From: Mycobacterium sp. GA-0227b
GTDB taxonomy: Bacteria > Actinomycetota > Actinomycetes > Mycobacteriales > Mycobacteriaceae
Reading direction: 5' to 3'
Length of the DNA stretch: 64,000 nucleotides
Assembly (NCBI RefSeq): GCF_001499855.1
Contig: NZ_LQIK01000003.1
Coordinates: 1 to 64,000 of the forward strand
In this document: positions 47,442 to 57,224 of the stretch, in pieces
Layout: every line of letters starts with the position of its first letter
Position numbering within the stretch: position 1 is the first letter of the stretch
Made by a program: the position numbers and the translations under genes
Notes under the pieces: model-generated
Told to the model about the DNA's origin: nothing
The model's input: the letters and a program-made list of their open reading frames with translations, nothing else
The model's database searches: none

Positions 47442-48065
47442 ATGCCCGGGGGCTTGTCAGTGACCGGCGATGTGTTCGGCAAGCGCTACGGCGAAGTGCT
47501 GCTCGTCGCTTCCACACCGTCCGGACTCGAGGCCACGGTGTACAACACGTTCCCGCTCAACGACTGCCCGGCGGACCTGTGGAATGCACTCGACCCGCAA
47601 GCCATCGCCGCGGAAACCGGCGCCGTCGCCGCACTGCTCAATGGGCCGCGGTACTGGTTGATGAGCAGTATCGGCAAGCGTGATCGAGACACGTTGGAGC
47701 GCAAGAGTTTCGGCGGAATCGAGGTGCTGCGGCAGGCCACCGTCAAGCTCACTGCGATGAACCCGGCGCCGTACCAACTGAACCGGGTGGATCGCAAGGC
47801 GGTCTTCACCTTCGATGCCGGACGGGAGATCTACGAACTCGTCGACCCCGACGGCAGGCGGTGGGTCATGCAGACGTACAGCCAGACCGTCGACCCTGCC
47901 CTGTCCTTGACCGACCTCGCCGGCCTGGCCGAGCGGCTGTCGTTGCCCACGGGATGGTCCTACCAACCGCGCATGCTCACATCGCCGCTGGTTGTGGACA
48001 CCGCCACCGAGGCCGCCTGCGTGACGCAGGACGATCTGGCCAACAGTTACTCACTGCAGGCGTAA
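47442..48065 (+). CDS. Unrecognised protein directly after mpa
   Basis: 207 residues from ATG 47442, 7 bp after the mpa stop. I do not recognise the family. It has no signal peptide or membrane helix; conserved-looking stretches are 'GEVLLVASTPSGLEATVYNT', 'LLNGPRYWLMSSIGK' and 'YELVDPDGRRWVMQTYSQ', the last like a ligand-binding beta sheet. Codon position 3 is GC-rich as in neighbours, supporting a real gene. Translational coupling to mpa is possible; a link to the proteasome is inference from position. Confidence 0.72.
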   Translation: MPGGLSVTGDVFGKRYGEVLLVASTPSGLEATVYNTFPLNDCPADLWNALDPQAIAAETGAVAALLNGPRYWLMSSIGKRDRDTLERKSFGGIEVLRQATVKLTAMNPAPYQLNRVDRKAVFTFDAGREIYELVDPDGRRWVMQTYSQTVDPALSLTDLAGLAERLSLPTGWSYQPRMLTSPLVVDTATEAACVTQDDLANSYSLQA

Positions 48066-48107
48066 AGACCCCGTCAGAAGTTCCGTACACACACATGGTC
48101 GGTGCGG

Positions 48108-49277
48108 TTACCGCGCCGGTACCGCCGCCCGGTACCGGTTGCGGGCGGTCAGCGTGAGCCGTAGTCCGTCAAGCAGCGGAGTGACGAAACGGTCGCGGTA
48201 AGCGTCGTCGCCGACCGCCCGGGCGCTGACGTACATGAACGTCAAGGCGCCGAGGAACAGCGTGACCTGAATCAGCGCCTCGGGCACCGGGATGGTCATC
48301 CCGAGGAACCGGCCATCGCTGGACCCGTTGCGCGTCCACGCCGCAAGCAGTTCGGGGGAGAGCAGGATCAAACCCAGTACGAAGAACAACAGCGCCGTGA
48401 CCACCGCCACCACCAGGATCTGGGCCAGTTGTGACACCGCCAGCACGAAGTACACGTTCAACCGCTCGGCGCGGCCCAGCGGCTTGACCTCCGTGGGATC
48501 CGGCATCCCCGCGAATGGGGTGTCGTCGAGCTTCGCGACGTGTCGCGTGTCCGGTTCGGCCGCGTTGATCATCGGCCGCATTCGGTCGACCGTCACCGAC
48601 ACGACGAATGCCACCGCGACAGCGCCGAGGAACCACAGCGCCAACCACAACCGGGTACGCGACACCGTCGCCGCCATCAGCCACACCGGCGAGTTGAAGA
48701 AGACCAGGATGGTCAGCAGCAGCACCGGCAGCGCGCGCAGCAGCAGCGAGCCCGCCGCAGCGAGATGGCTCAGCGTCACGTGAGCGGCCCAACCCAGAAT
48801 CGAGCCGACCCCGGATGCGGTGAGCGCCAACGTGACTGCGACCGAAACCGCCACCAGCACCAGATTGCTCGACAGGTACGAGCTCGGGCCGCCGAAGACA
48901 GCGCCGACGACCGAAACGCCCACGGCGCCCGCCGCGGCGAGCAAGCGACCGCTCTGCGCCACGATCCGTGACACCCACCAGCCGACGGCCGCCGCGACCG
49001 GGAGCACCAGCACCAGCAGCGCCAGCACGAACCACTCGGCACGCGTCGGCCTGCCGTCGATGTCCACGGCATGTTTGCCGGTCACCGCCACGACCACCAC
49101 GGAGGTCGCCATCAGAACGGCGAAACCTGCCAGGGCCGGCGCCGACCGGGACCACAACCGGCGCACCAGGCGGCCCGGCCGCAGCACCGCCGGCAGCCCG
49201 TGCGCGAGGAACCAGCGGTCGGCCGCGCGCCGTTGCGCTCCGTCGACCAATGAAGGATTAGCCCCATCGGAAGGCAC
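48108..49277 (-). CDS. Conserved polytopic membrane protein (Rv2113-like)
   Basis: 389 residues with about eight hydrophobic segments and a hydrophilic N-terminus containing '[20 protein letters not shown]'. A loop with '[20 protein letters not shown]' precedes the last helices, and it ends basic '[14 protein letters not shown]'. No transporter signature is recognisable. It lies between mpa and dop on the opposite strand, as Rv2113 does in M. tuberculosis. Function unknown. Confidence 0.8.
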   Translation of the reverse strand: MPSDGANPSLVDGAQRRAADRWFLAHGLPAVLRPGRLVRRLWSRSAPALAGFAVLMATSVVVVAVTGKHAVDIDGRPTRAEWFVLALLVLVLPVAAAVGWWVSRIVAQSGRLLAAAGAVGVSVVGAVFGGPSSYLSSNLVLVAVSVAVTLALTASGVGSILGWAAHVTLSHLAAAGSLLLRALPVLLLTILVFFNSPVWLMAATVSRTRLWLALWFLGAVAVAFVVSVTVDRMRPMINAAEPDTRHVAKLDDTPFAGMPDPTEVKPLGRAERLNVYFVLAVSQLAQILVVAVVTALLFFVLGLILLSPELLAAWTRNGSSDGRFLGMTIPVPEALIQVTLFLGALTFMYVSARAVGDDAYRDRFVTPLLDGLRLTLTARNRYRAAVPAR

Positions 49278-49317
49278 GGTCGCAGGCTACTTCGCGCCGT
49301 CACCTACGCTTGGCGAC

Positions 49318-50814
49318 ATGCAACGGATTATCGGAACGGAAGTCGAGTACGGCATCTCGTCGCCGTCCGACCCGACCGCGAATCCGATTCTCACGTCCAC
49401 CCAGGCGGTGCTGGCGTACGCCGCCGCCGCCGGGATCCAGCGGGCCAAGCGCACGCGCTGGGACTATGAGGTGGAATCACCGCTGCGCGACGCCCGCGGA
49501 TTCGACCTCAGCCGGTCGGCCGGCCCGCCCCCGGTGGTCGATGCCGACGAGGTCGGCGCGGCGAACATGATCCTCACCAACGGCGCGCGGCTGTACGTCG
49601 ACCACGCCCATCCGGAGTACTCCGCGCCGGAGTGCACCGATCCGCTCGACGCCGTGATCTGGGACAAGGCGGGCGAACGGGTGATGGAGGCCGCCGCCCG
49701 GCACGTCGCAAGCGTGCCCGGCGCCGTGAGGCTGCAGCTGTACAAGAACAACGTGGACGGCAAGGGCGCTTCGTACGGGTCGCACGAGAACTATCTGATG
49801 AGCCGGCAGACCCCGTTCTCCGCGGTGATCGCGGGCCTGACTCCGTTCCTGGTGTCGCGCCAGGTGATCACCGGCTCGGGCCGGGTGGGAATCGGTCCCT
49901 CGGGCGACGAGCCGGGGTTCCAGCTGTCGCAGCGCGCGGACTACATCGAGGTCGAGGTCGGCCTGGAGACGACGCTCAAGCGCGGCATCATCAACACCCG
50001 CGACGAGCCGCACGCCGATGCCGACAAGTACCGCAGGCTGCACGTGATCATCGGCGATGCGAACTTGTCCGAAACCTCGACGTACCTCAAGCTCGGCGCG
50101 ACGGCGCTGGTGCTGGACCTGATCGAGGAGGGCATGGAGCTCAGCGATCTCGCGCTGGCCCGTCCCGTGCACGCCGTCCATGTGATCAGTCGCGATCCGT
50201 CGCTGCGCGCCACCGTCGCACTGGCCGACGGCCGCGAAGTGACCGCCCTTGCGCTGCAACGCATGTACCTCGACCGGGTGGCCAAGCTGGTGGACAGCCG
50301 CGACCCGGACCCCCGCGCCAACGACATCGTCGAGACGTGGGCGAATGTGCTCGACCTGCTGGAGCGCGACCCGATGGAATGCGCGGAGCTGCTGGACTGG
50401 CCCGCCAAACTGCGGCTGCTCGAGGGCTTCCGGCACCGGGAGAACCTGGGTTGGTCGGCGCCGCGGCTGCACCTGGTCGATCTGCAGTACTCCGACGTCC
50501 GGCTGGACAAGGGCCTGTACAACCGGCTGGTGGCGCGCGGATCGATGAAGCGGCTGATCACCGAGCAGCAGGTGCTCGACGCGGTCGACAACCCGCCGAC
50601 CGACACCCGCGCCTACTTCCGCGGCGAGTGCCTGCGCCGGTTCGGGGCCGATATCGCCGCGGCCAGCTGGGACTCGGTGATCTTCGACCTGGGTGGTGAT
50701 TCGCTCGTCCGAATCCCGACGCTGGAGCCGCTGCGCGGTAGCAAGGCCCATGTCGGGGCGCTGCTGGATTCGGTGGACAGCGCCGTCGAGCTGGTGGAAC
50801 AGCTCACCACGTAG
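49318..50814 (+). CDS. dop: Deamidase/depupylase Dop
   Basis: 498 residues of the carboxylate-amine ligase fold shared with PafA and glutamine synthetase. It deamidates the C-terminal Gln of Pup to Glu and also removes Pup from substrates. '[18 protein letters not shown]' opens the ATP/Mg site; Asp95 in '[11 protein letters not shown]' is the catalytic nucleophile position. The ~40-residue Dop-loop ('[20 protein letters not shown]') that PafA lacks is present. ATG 49318 is chosen; the frame is open far upstream inside the opposite-strand gene. Confidence 0.95.
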   Translation: MQRIIGTEVEYGISSPSDPTANPILTSTQAVLAYAAAAGIQRAKRTRWDYEVESPLRDARGFDLSRSAGPPPVVDADEVGAANMILTNGARLYVDHAHPEYSAPECTDPLDAVIWDKAGERVMEAAARHVASVPGAVRLQLYKNNVDGKGASYGSHENYLMSRQTPFSAVIAGLTPFLVSRQVITGSGRVGIGPSGDEPGFQLSQRADYIEVEVGLETTLKRGIINTRDEPHADADKYRRLHVIIGDANLSETSTYLKLGATALVLDLIEEGMELSDLALARPVHAVHVISRDPSLRATVALADGREVTALALQRMYLDRVAKLVDSRDPDPRANDIVETWANVLDLLERDPMECAELLDWPAKLRLLEGFRHRENLGWSAPRLHLVDLQYSDVRLDKGLYNRLVARGSMKRLITEQQVLDAVDNPPTDTRAYFRGECLRRFGADIAAASWDSVIFDLGGDSLVRIPTLEPLRGSKAHVGALLDSVDSAVELVEQLTT

Positions 50815-50818
50815 ATTG

Positions 50819-50880
50819 TTCTCACCCACCGCCCGAATCGTTCCCACCCACCGCCCGAATCGTTCCCACCCACCGCCCCT
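50819..50880 (+). repeat. 22-bp tandem repeat between dop and pup
   Basis: TTCYCACCCACCGCCCGAATCG is repeated 2.8 times head to tail (50819-50840, 50841-50862, 50863-50880), with a single C/T difference in the first copy. It starts 5 bp after the dop stop. It could vary in copy number among strains and may act in termination or spacing between dop and the pup-prcBA transcript; neither is shown. Confidence 0.9.
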
Positions 50881-50954
50881 GGAGCGCGCTATCGCAGGAA
50901 TTCCGCGCGGCGACCGGTAATGTGGAGTGACGGCGGGCAGCAGTGAGCCGCCGA

Positions 50955-50960
50955 TAACAT
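50955..50960 (+). promoter_or_regulatory. Possible -10 element for the pup-prcBA operon
   Basis: TAACAT, matching the mycobacterial TANNNT -10 pattern, about 15 bases upstream of the pup ATG, so the leader would be very short. Other TANNNT words occur by chance and no clear -35 is seen; low confidence. Confidence 0.3.
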
Positions 50961-50975
50961 ACGCAGGAGGCAGCG

Positions 50976-51170
50976 ATGGCTCAGGAGCAGACCAAGCGTG
51001 GCGGTGGCGGCGGCGATGACGACGACCCCACCGGCAGCACGGCCGCCGGGCAGGAGCGTCGCGAGAAGCTGGCTGAGGAAACCGACGACCTGCTGGACGA
51101 GATCGACGACGTTCTCGAGGAGAACGCCGAGGACTTCGTCCGCGCGTACGTCCAGAAAGGTGGACAGTGA
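50976..51170 (+). CDS. pup: Prokaryotic ubiquitin-like protein Pup
   Basis: 64-residue, intrinsically disordered protein tag. It has an acidic N-terminal half with '[13 protein letters not shown]', a central helix-forming segment '[20 protein letters not shown]' that folds on the Mpa coiled coil, and a C-terminal 'YVQKGGQ'. The terminal Gln is converted by Dop to Glu and then linked by PafA to lysines of targets. AGGAGG ribosome-binding site; its stop overlaps the prcB GTG by 4 bp. Confidence 0.97.
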   Translation: MAQEQTKRGGGGGDDDDPTGSTAAGQERREKLAEETDDLLDEIDDVLEENAEDFVRAYVQKGGQ

Positions 51171-52060
51171 CCTGGCCGCACCGCGATCAGCTGGCCTTTC
51201 CCACACCTCTACCAGGAGCTTTCTCCGTACCCGTGGACTTGTCGTCCTTTTCTGAACTGCTGCGCCGACAGGCGCCCGAACTCCTGCCCGTCAACGAGCA
51301 CGCCGTCGCCACGGATGCGCTGCCGCACGGCACCACGATCGTCGCGCTGAAGTACCCCGGCGGCGTGGTGATGGCCGGTGACCGCCGCGCCACCCAGGGC
51401 AACATGATCGCCAGCCGCGATGTGCAGAAGGTCTACATCACCGACGACTACACCGCGACCGGCATCGCCGGGACCGCGGCGATCGCGGTCGAGTTCGCCC
51501 GGCTCTACGCCGTCGAGCTCGAGCACTACGAAAAACTCGAAGGCGTCGCGCTGACCTTCTCCGGCAAGGTCAACCGACTCGCCACCATGGTGCGCGGCAA
51601 CCTCGGCGCCGCCCTGCAGGGGTTCGTCGCACTGCCGTTGCTCGCGGGCTACGACCTCGACGACGCGAACCCCGAGGCGGCCGGGCGCATCGTGTCCTTC
51701 GACGCGGCCGGCGGCTGGAACATCGAGGAAGAGGGTTACCAGTCGGTGGGATCGGGCTCGATCTTCGCGAAGTCGTCGATGAAGAAGTTGTATTCGCAGG
51801 TGACCGACGGGGATTCGGCGCTGCGGGTGGCCATCGAGGCGCTGTACGACGCCGCCGACGACGATTCGGCGACCGGCGGGCCCGACCTGGTCCGCGGCAT
51901 CTATCCCACCGCGGTGATCATCGGTGCCGACGGCGCCGAGGAGGTGTCCGAGGAGCGCATCGCCGAGTTCGCCCGGCAGGTGATCGAAAACCGTTCGCGC
52001 TCTGACACGTTCGGCCCGGACGCCGTCCACCGTTCGACCGACGCGCGGGGAGATTCGTGA
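51167..52060 (+). CDS. prcB: 20S proteasome beta subunit
   Basis: 297 residues. A ~55-residue propeptide ends in 'DALPHG', after which Thr56 ('[20 protein letters not shown]') becomes the N-terminal nucleophile upon self-cleavage. The remainder is the Ntn-hydrolase beta-subunit fold ('[17 protein letters not shown]'). Forms the two inner rings of the 28-mer with PrcA. GTG start, coupled to pup upstream and prcA downstream (4-bp overlaps). Confidence 0.96.
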   Translation: MTWPHRDQLAFPTPLPGAFSVPVDLSSFSELLRRQAPELLPVNEHAVATDALPHGTTIVALKYPGGVVMAGDRRATQGNMIASRDVQKVYITDDYTATGIAGTAAIAVEFARLYAVELEHYEKLEGVALTFSGKVNRLATMVRGNLGAALQGFVALPLLAGYDLDDANPEAAGRIVSFDAAGGWNIEEEGYQSVGSGSIFAKSSMKKLYSQVTDGDSALRVAIEALYDAADDDSATGGPDLVRGIYPTAVIIGADGAEEVSEERIAEFARQVIENRSRSDTFGPDAVHRSTDARGDS

Positions 52061-52797
52061 GCTTTCCCTATTTCATCTCGCCTGAGCAGGCGATGCGCGA
52101 GCGTTCCGAGCTCGCGCGCAAAGGCATCGCCAGGGGACGCAGCGTGGTGGCGCTGGCGTACGCCGACGGCGTGCTGTTCGTCGCCGAGAACCCGTCTCGC
52201 TCACTGCAGAAGGTCAGTGAGCTCTACGACAGGGTCGGCTTCGCGGCCGTCGGGCGGTTCAACGAGTTCGACAGCTTGCGCCGCGGCGGCATTCAGCTCG
52301 CCGACACCCAGGGCTATGCCTATTCTCGCCGGGACGTCACCGGCCGCCAGCTCGCGAACAGGTATGCCCAAGCGCTCGGCAGCATCTTCACCGAGCAGGC
52401 CAAGCCCTACGAGGTCGAGTTGTGCGTCGCCGAGGTCGCCCACTACGGCGAAACGAAACCACCCGAGATGTACCGCATCACCTACGACGGGTCGATCGCC
52501 GACGAACCGCACTTCGTGGTGATGGGCGGTACGACTGATCCGATCACCGCGGCGCTCAAGGAGTCCTACACCGAGAACGCCGGGCTGCAGGACGCGGTGA
52601 AGATCGCCGTCGACGCACTGAAGGTCGATGGCAACGGCGGCTCGGAACAGCGCACGCTGGGGCCGTCGACGCTCGAGGTGGCCATTCTGGACGCCAACCG
52701 GCCGCGCCGGGCATTCCGCCGAATCACCGGCGCCGCACTGGAATCGCTGCTCCCGACCGAAGCGACTTCGGAGACGTCCGAGAGCTCGGGCGAGTAA
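52057..52797 (+). CDS. prcA: 20S proteasome alpha subunit
   Basis: 246 residues forming the outer heptameric rings that gate substrate entry and bind the Mpa tail. N-terminus '[20 protein letters not shown]' is the gating segment; '[20 protein letters not shown]' begins the Ntn fold without propeptide or catalytic Thr. C-terminal extension is Ser/Glu-rich ('[12 protein letters not shown]'). GTG start inside the prcB stop. Confidence 0.96.
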   Translation: MSFPYFISPEQAMRERSELARKGIARGRSVVALAYADGVLFVAENPSRSLQKVSELYDRVGFAAVGRFNEFDSLRRGGIQLADTQGYAYSRRDVTGRQLANRYAQALGSIFTEQAKPYEVELCVAEVAHYGETKPPEMYRITYDGSIADEPHFVVMGGTTDPITAALKESYTENAGLQDAVKIAVDALKVDGNGGSEQRTLGPSTLEVAILDANRPRRAFRRITGAALESLLPTEATSETSESSGE

Positions 52798-52819
52798 CTC
52801 CTTACTCGTACCGACGCGG

Positions 52820-53707
52820 TCAACCCGCGGCCGGTGCGGGTCGAGCCCGAATGAGGATAAGCTCGGCGAACTGCTCGGGACACTCGAGCGGGGTGAAATG
52901 CCCTGCATCGTAAGCGAAGTGCAGCTCGACATCGGTGAAGTAGTGCCCCAGCCGGTCCGACCACTCGACCGGGAACAGGGGATCATGGCGTGGCCACACC
53001 ACATCGGTGGGCACATGAATCTTGATGGCTCGCTCCGGTGGCAGTTCGGTCAACGACTGGGCGATCATGCCGGCGCCCGCGCGGTACCACGCGATCGAGG
53101 CGGTGAACGCGCCGGGCAATCCGTAGTCGGACACCAGCCGCTCCAGATCATCATCGGAGACAGTGAAGTTCGGACCCGACCAGTGCGTCCAGAAGTGCCG
53201 CAGGTAGTCGCGGACGAGGTCGGGATTGCCGTCGATCAACTGCGCCGCCAACGGCAACTGATGAAACGCCTGGTACCAGAACTCGCTCTGCGCCTTCGCC
53301 GTCAGGACGCGGTCCCCGGCGCCGGGCAGCGGCGGGGACAGCACCAGCGAGCGCACCAGATCCGGCTGCATGCGGGCGACGCTCTGCGCGACTCGACTGC
53401 CGACGTCGTAGCCGGCGAGCACCACCTGCGACAGCTCCAGATCCTTGATCAGGCCGATGACGCTGCCCGCCTGCGCGGTGGCGCTGTAGAAATGCCGGAT
53501 CGCGACCGCGTGTTTGTCCGAGCCGCCGAACCCGCGCAGGTCCGGCACGACGACATCGGCGGCATCACCGAGCAGCGGTATCACCCGGCGGTAGTCCTGG
53601 CGGCTGCCGGGCCAACCGTGCAGCAGAACCACCGGCGACGCGCCCCGGGTGCCGAACCGGTCGTAGGCGAGCCGGAACCCGTCGACAGGAGAGCTACGGG
53701 ACCACAT
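52820..53707 (-). CDS. Alpha/beta hydrolase, epoxide-hydrolase-like
   Basis: 295 residues from ATG 53707. Oxyanion-hole motif 'VVLLHGWPGSRQDYRRV', then 'VVPDLRGFGGSDKHA', nucleophile elbow 'VVLAGYDVGSRVAQSVAR' with Asp as nucleophile (GYDVGS), and catalytic His in 'YDAGHFTPLECPEQF'. Asp rather than Ser in the elbow points to the epoxide hydrolase/haloalkane dehalogenase branch. Substrate unknown. It is opposite in direction to the proteasome genes and separates prcA from pafA. Confidence 0.88.
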   Translation of the reverse strand: MWSRSSPVDGFRLAYDRFGTRGASPVVLLHGWPGSRQDYRRVIPLLGDAADVVVPDLRGFGGSDKHAVAIRHFYSATAQAGSVIGLIKDLELSQVVLAGYDVGSRVAQSVARMQPDLVRSLVLSPPLPGAGDRVLTAKAQSEFWYQAFHQLPLAAQLIDGNPDLVRDYLRHFWTHWSGPNFTVSDDDLERLVSDYGLPGAFTASIAWYRAGAGMIAQSLTELPPERAIKIHVPTDVVWPRHDPLFPVEWSDRLGHYFTDVELHFAYDAGHFTPLECPEQFAELILIRARPAPAAG

Positions 53708-53727
53708 CGGCTCATTCTGGCCGGATG

Positions 53728-55296
53728 TCAACCCACTTGTTGCGCGGTTGCGCCATCCCTTCCGAGATCGCCGGTGATCACCCCCAGAATCGCCCGCCAT
53801 GAGTCCGATGGCGCGTTGAGCACGTCGGAGTGGGCACCCGGACCGGCCATTGGCCGCCCGTCGTCGTAACGTCCGGTCGGTAACCGGATCACACCGGGCA
53901 TCTCGTCGGGGTCGGCGCCGTGCGGGCCGCCAGGAACGCCCTGCACCAGCGCGATGAGATCGCCCGGCGGCGTCATCGAGAAGCGCACCACATCCGGGTT
54001 GCGGTTGTGCCAGTCACCGGGATCGTCGACCCCGACACCCGCCCCGGCGGCCGCCACGTACAACGTGCGGTCGGAGGTCAGTCCCAACGATTCCGCGGTG
54101 CCCACGATCGACCCGCCATAGGAGTGGCCGATGACCGTGACCGGCACCCGGCGGCCGGTCGCGTCCACGGTGCGGTCGACGTCCTCGCTGAACGCGACCA
54201 GTCGCGGCGCCATGGCGAGCGCGTACCGAGGATCGGCCGCAGCCGCCAGCGCGCTCGCCGGATTGTCGCCGCGCGGAAACGGGCCACCGAGATAGGTGAT
54301 CGTCGCGGTGTCGCCGCGGGTCGCCGAGACGAACCGGCGCGCGGTCCGCGCGTTCGCCGCCGAACCGGCGATCGTCGTGTTCAAACCCGGCACCAGCACC
54401 GCGACGCTCGACGCCGACCCGACGTCGCCGTGCAGTTCCACCAGCGACGCGCGGCCCGGGTCGAACGCGAGCAGCTGGCGGTCGATGCGGCCGTGTTCGC
54501 CTGCCGGATCGTCGATTTCGGCCAACAGGCCCCGGTACAGCGCAAGGCGGTCGGGATCGGGTTCACGCAGCACGGCCTGTGCGACGTTCGTCCGGTTGGC
54601 CTCGATCCGCATCTCCCACGGCACGCCGTCGGTATTGCCGACCTGCGCAGGGAACGCGTCGACCAACCGCTGCCGCTGCTCGGGCGTCATCGTCGTGATC
54701 TGGTCGGCGATCCGGTCCTGACTCGAGGTCGGCCACGCGGCGACGACGTCGGCCTCCGCTCCCGCGTCGCCGGCGGCCCGCATCGCGAACGCCTCCACGA
54801 TGTCGTTCGCGGCGTCGGCGTCCGCGGCGTCCAGGCGATCGAGCGCCTGACCGAGCTGGCTGGTCAGTTCGGCCGCCCGCACAGTGAGCATCTCCACCGC
54901 GACGGCCGGGACGCCACCGGACAACGCGACCAGCAGCTCCGAGGGGTCCGCCTGCACGGACACCGATCCGGCGTCGTCGACGGCGAACCCGTCAGCGGTG
55001 GCCGCGGAGGCCAACGCCATGACCTCGGCGCGCGCCGAGGCGATCTGAGACGCTCCGTCGCGCGCCGCGGCGGCCCCCAACACAAGGGCGCGAGCAACCG
55101 TATCGGCCGTTGCCACAATGGTTTTCGCCTGCATGCGAGCCGCGTCGGCGGCCGCGCCGGACCAGAAGCCGAACTCGGCGGCCAGGGTGTCGGCATGAGC
55201 CGACACGAGCCGGGCGTGGCGGTCCCATTCCGCTGCCAACACGTGCAGCGCGTCGGGTCGCCAGGCTTCGGCCTGGCCGATGGTCGGCCGCGTCAC
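53728..55296 (-). CDS. DUF1023 alpha/beta hydrolase with helical N-terminal domain
   Basis: 522 residues. The first ~200 are Ala-rich helices resembling type VII secretion WXG100/LXG-like domains ('EWDRHARLVSAHADTLAAEF', 'GFWSGAAADAARMQ'). The C-terminal part is a DUF1023 (Abhydrolase_8) domain with nucleophile elbow 'VTVIGHSYGGSIVGTA' around residue 391 and catalytic His near 'GPGAHSDVL'. Its start overlaps the end of the small EspC-like gene by 4 bp, a pairing seen repeatedly in mycobacteria. Export through an ESX system is inferred, not shown; function unknown. Confidence 0.8.
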   Translation of the reverse strand: MTRPTIGQAEAWRPDALHVLAAEWDRHARLVSAHADTLAAEFGFWSGAAADAARMQAKTIVATADTVARALVLGAAAARDGASQIASARAEVMALASAATADGFAVDDAGSVSVQADPSELLVALSGGVPAVAVEMLTVRAAELTSQLGQALDRLDAADADAANDIVEAFAMRAAGDAGAEADVVAAWPTSSQDRIADQITTMTPEQRQRLVDAFPAQVGNTDGVPWEMRIEANRTNVAQAVLREPDPDRLALYRGLLAEIDDPAGEHGRIDRQLLAFDPGRASLVELHGDVGSASSVAVLVPGLNTTIAGSAANARTARRFVSATRGDTATITYLGGPFPRGDNPASALAAAADPRYALAMAPRLVAFSEDVDRTVDATGRRVPVTVIGHSYGGSIVGTAESLGLTSDRTLYVAAAGAGVGVDDPGDWHNRNPDVVRFSMTPPGDLIALVQGVPGGPHGADPDEMPGVIRLPTGRYDDGRPMAGPGAHSDVLNAPSDSWRAILGVITGDLGRDGATAQQVG

Positions 55297-55568
55297 CGTC
55301 CGAGACGGTCGACGTTGCGTTCTTCTGCGCGCTCGAACGCATCAGCCGACTTCTCGGCCGCCAGGGCCCATCGGCGCATGTCGGCGACCACCCCGGCGAG
55401 CCGCGCCGCGCCGAGCGTGGGTGCCGTGACGTTTCCGACGGCTGAACCGGGCAGGGCGTCTGCATCCAATTCGGGCCACGGTGTCTCGGCGATCCGTTCG
55501 GCGGCGGTCATGACTCTGTCGGCGACGGTGCGCAGCTGCGACACGTCGACCTCAACGATTTCCCCCAT
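55293..55568 (-). CDS. Small EspC-like (type VII secretion associated) protein
   Basis: 91 residues, all helical with the composition of ESX-secreted helical hairpins: 'MGEIVEVDVSQLRTVADRVM' and 'AGVVADMRRWALAAEKSADA', with a possible WxG-like turn 'ETPWPELDADALPG'. Resembles EspC/DUF2580 proteins. It precedes and overlaps the DUF1023 hydrolase gene, so the pair may form a heterodimer for secretion or act as effector and partner. Divergent from pafA across a 165-bp gap. Confidence 0.72.
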   Translation of the reverse strand: MGEIVEVDVSQLRTVADRVMTAAERIAETPWPELDADALPGSAVGNVTAPTLGAARLAGVVADMRRWALAAEKSADAFERAEERNVDRLGR

Positions 55569-55606
55569 GGCTCATGCTGACAGAACCGGGGCCAACCGTG
55601 CCGAAG

Positions 55607-55615
55607 TTATCCACA
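55607..55615. other. DnaA-box-like 9-mer upstream of pafA
   Basis: TTATCCACA, a perfect E. coli-type DnaA box (the mycobacterial consensus is usually TTGTCCACA). A second copy lies at 57172-57180, both in GTTATCCACAGG context. Single boxes occur by chance and can act as DnaA-titration or regulatory sites; no origin is suggested here. Confidence 0.35.
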
Positions 55616-55733
55616 GGGCCGGCCGTGACGGACCGCGCCGACAGTGTCAACGCCCTGTCAACGCCGATGTCCGCCGCGATCTTCGGCGCGGCTTGCCCGA
55701 CGTGGCCGCCGGGCAACCAGTAGTCTCGATGAG

Positions 55734-57092
55734 GTGCAGCGACGGATCATGGGCATCGAGACCGAGTTCGGTGTCACCTGCACGTTCCACGGCCACCGGC
55801 GGCTGAGCCCCGATGAGGTCGCCCGCTACCTCTTCCGGCGGGTGGTGTCGTGGGGCCGCAGTTCGAACGTCTTCCTCCGCAACGGCGCCCGGCTCTACCT
55901 GGACGTGGGCAGCCACCCGGAGTACGCCACCGCCGAGTGCGACAGCCTGAGCCAGTTGGTCACCCACGACCGGGCGGGTGAGCGGGTGCTCGAAGACCTG
56001 CTCATCGACGCTGAGCAACGGTTGGCCGACGAGGGCATCGGCGGGGACATCTACCTGTTCAAGAACAACACCGACTCGGCGGGCAACTCCTACGGCTGCC
56101 ACGAGAACTACCTGATCGTGCGCGCGGGCGAGTTCTCGCGCATCTCGGATGTGCTACTGCCGTTCCTGGTCACCCGTCAGCTGCTGTGCGGCGCGGGCAA
56201 GGTCCTGCAGACGCCGAAGGCGGCGACGTTCTGCCTGAGCCAGCGCGCCGAGCACATCTGGGAAGGGGTGTCGTCTGCGACGACGCGGTCGCGCCCGATC
56301 ATCAACACCCGCGACGAGCCGCACGCCGACGCCGAGAAGTACCGCAGACTGCACGTCATCGTCGGCGACTCGAACATGTGCGAATCCACCACGATGCTCA
56401 AGGTCGGCACGGCGTCGCTGGTGCTGGAGATGATCGAGGCCGGGATCGCGTTCCGCGACTTCTCGCTGGACAACCCCATCCGGGCGATCCGCGAGGTCAG
56501 CCACGACCTGACCGGCCGGCGCCCCGTGCGGCTCGCCGGCGGCCGGCAGGCCAGCGCGCTCGACATTCAACGCGAGTATTACTCCCGCGCGGTGGAGTAC
56601 GTGCAGACGCGGGAGCCGAATACGCAGATCCAGCAGGTCGTGGACCTGTGGGGACGCCAACTGGATGCCGTGGAGAGTCAGGACTTCGCCAAGGTCGACA
56701 CCGAGATCGACTGGGTGATCAAGCGCAAGCTGTTCCAGCGCTACCAGGACCGCTACAACATGGAGCTGTCCGATCCGAAGATCAGCCAGCTGGACCTGGC
56801 GTATCACGACATCAAGCGTGGTCGCGGCGTGTTCGACCTGTTACAGCGCAAGGGACTGGCCGCGCGGATCACCACCGACGAGGACATCGAGGCCGCGGTC
56901 AACACGCCGCCGCAGACCACGCGGGCCAAGCTGCGCGGGGAGTTCATCAGCGCCGCGCAGGAGGCTGGTCGCGACTTCACCGTGGACTGGGTGCACCTGA
57001 AACTCAATGACCAGGCTCAGCGCACGGTGTTGTGCAAGGACCCGTTCCGCTCGGTCGACGAGCGGGTGAAGCGACTCATCGCCTCGATGTAG
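55734..57092 (+). CDS. pafA: Pup-protein ligase PafA
   Basis: 452 residues, the M. tuberculosis length. Uses ATP to attach the C-terminal Glu of Pup to substrate lysines. Glutamine-synthetase-like fold: '[16 protein letters not shown]' forms the ATP/Mg site; Asp57 in '[16 protein letters not shown]' is the catalytic base position equivalent to Asp95 of Dop; '[20 protein letters not shown]' and '[19 protein letters not shown]' are shared with Dop. Lacks the Dop-loop. GTG 55734 matches the family N-terminus; the frame is open upstream to 55644. Confidence 0.96.
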   Translation: MQRRIMGIETEFGVTCTFHGHRRLSPDEVARYLFRRVVSWGRSSNVFLRNGARLYLDVGSHPEYATAECDSLSQLVTHDRAGERVLEDLLIDAEQRLADEGIGGDIYLFKNNTDSAGNSYGCHENYLIVRAGEFSRISDVLLPFLVTRQLLCGAGKVLQTPKAATFCLSQRAEHIWEGVSSATTRSRPIINTRDEPHADAEKYRRLHVIVGDSNMCESTTMLKVGTASLVLEMIEAGIAFRDFSLDNPIRAIREVSHDLTGRRPVRLAGGRQASALDIQREYYSRAVEYVQTREPNTQIQQVVDLWGRQLDAVESQDFAKVDTEIDWVIKRKLFQRYQDRYNMELSDPKISQLDLAYHDIKRGRGVFDLLQRKGLAARITTDEDIEAAVNTPPQTTRAKLRGEFISAAQEAGRDFTVDWVHLKLNDQAQRTVLCKDPFRSVDERVKRLIASM

Positions 57093-57111
57093 GTCTTCAG
57101 CCATTTAGCTC

Positions 57112-57167
57112 GAGCGCTCAACCACGTACGGTTTCGGCGCGAAAATCCGTACCAGGGTGAGCGCTCG
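57112..57167. repeat. 56-bp palindromic repeat, left copy
   Basis: GAGCGCTCAACCACGTACGG then TTTCGGCGCGAAAA then TCCGTACCAGGGTGAGCGCTC plus G. GAGCGCTCA/TGAGCGCTC, GTACGG/CCGTAC and TTTCG/CGAAA pair to give one long interrupted hairpin. The same 56 bases, with one C/A difference (position 57125 vs 58124), recur at 58111-58166 on the other side of the intervening gene. Confidence 0.93.
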
Positions 57168-57224
57168 GCAGTTATCCACAGGCCCTGCTGGCGATTTCGT
57201 GGCGGCTCAACACACAATGCGCAA

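Noticed and set aside
55641..55667. Direct repeat TGTCAACGCC in the pafA promoter region
   Set aside because: Only two short copies 11 bases apart; could be chance in GC-rich DNA, no known regulator matches.
55607..57180. Replication-origin-like cluster from two TTATCCACA boxes
   Set aside because: Only two boxes 1.6 kb apart, no AT-rich unwinding element or dnaA/dnaN genes; too few for an origin.
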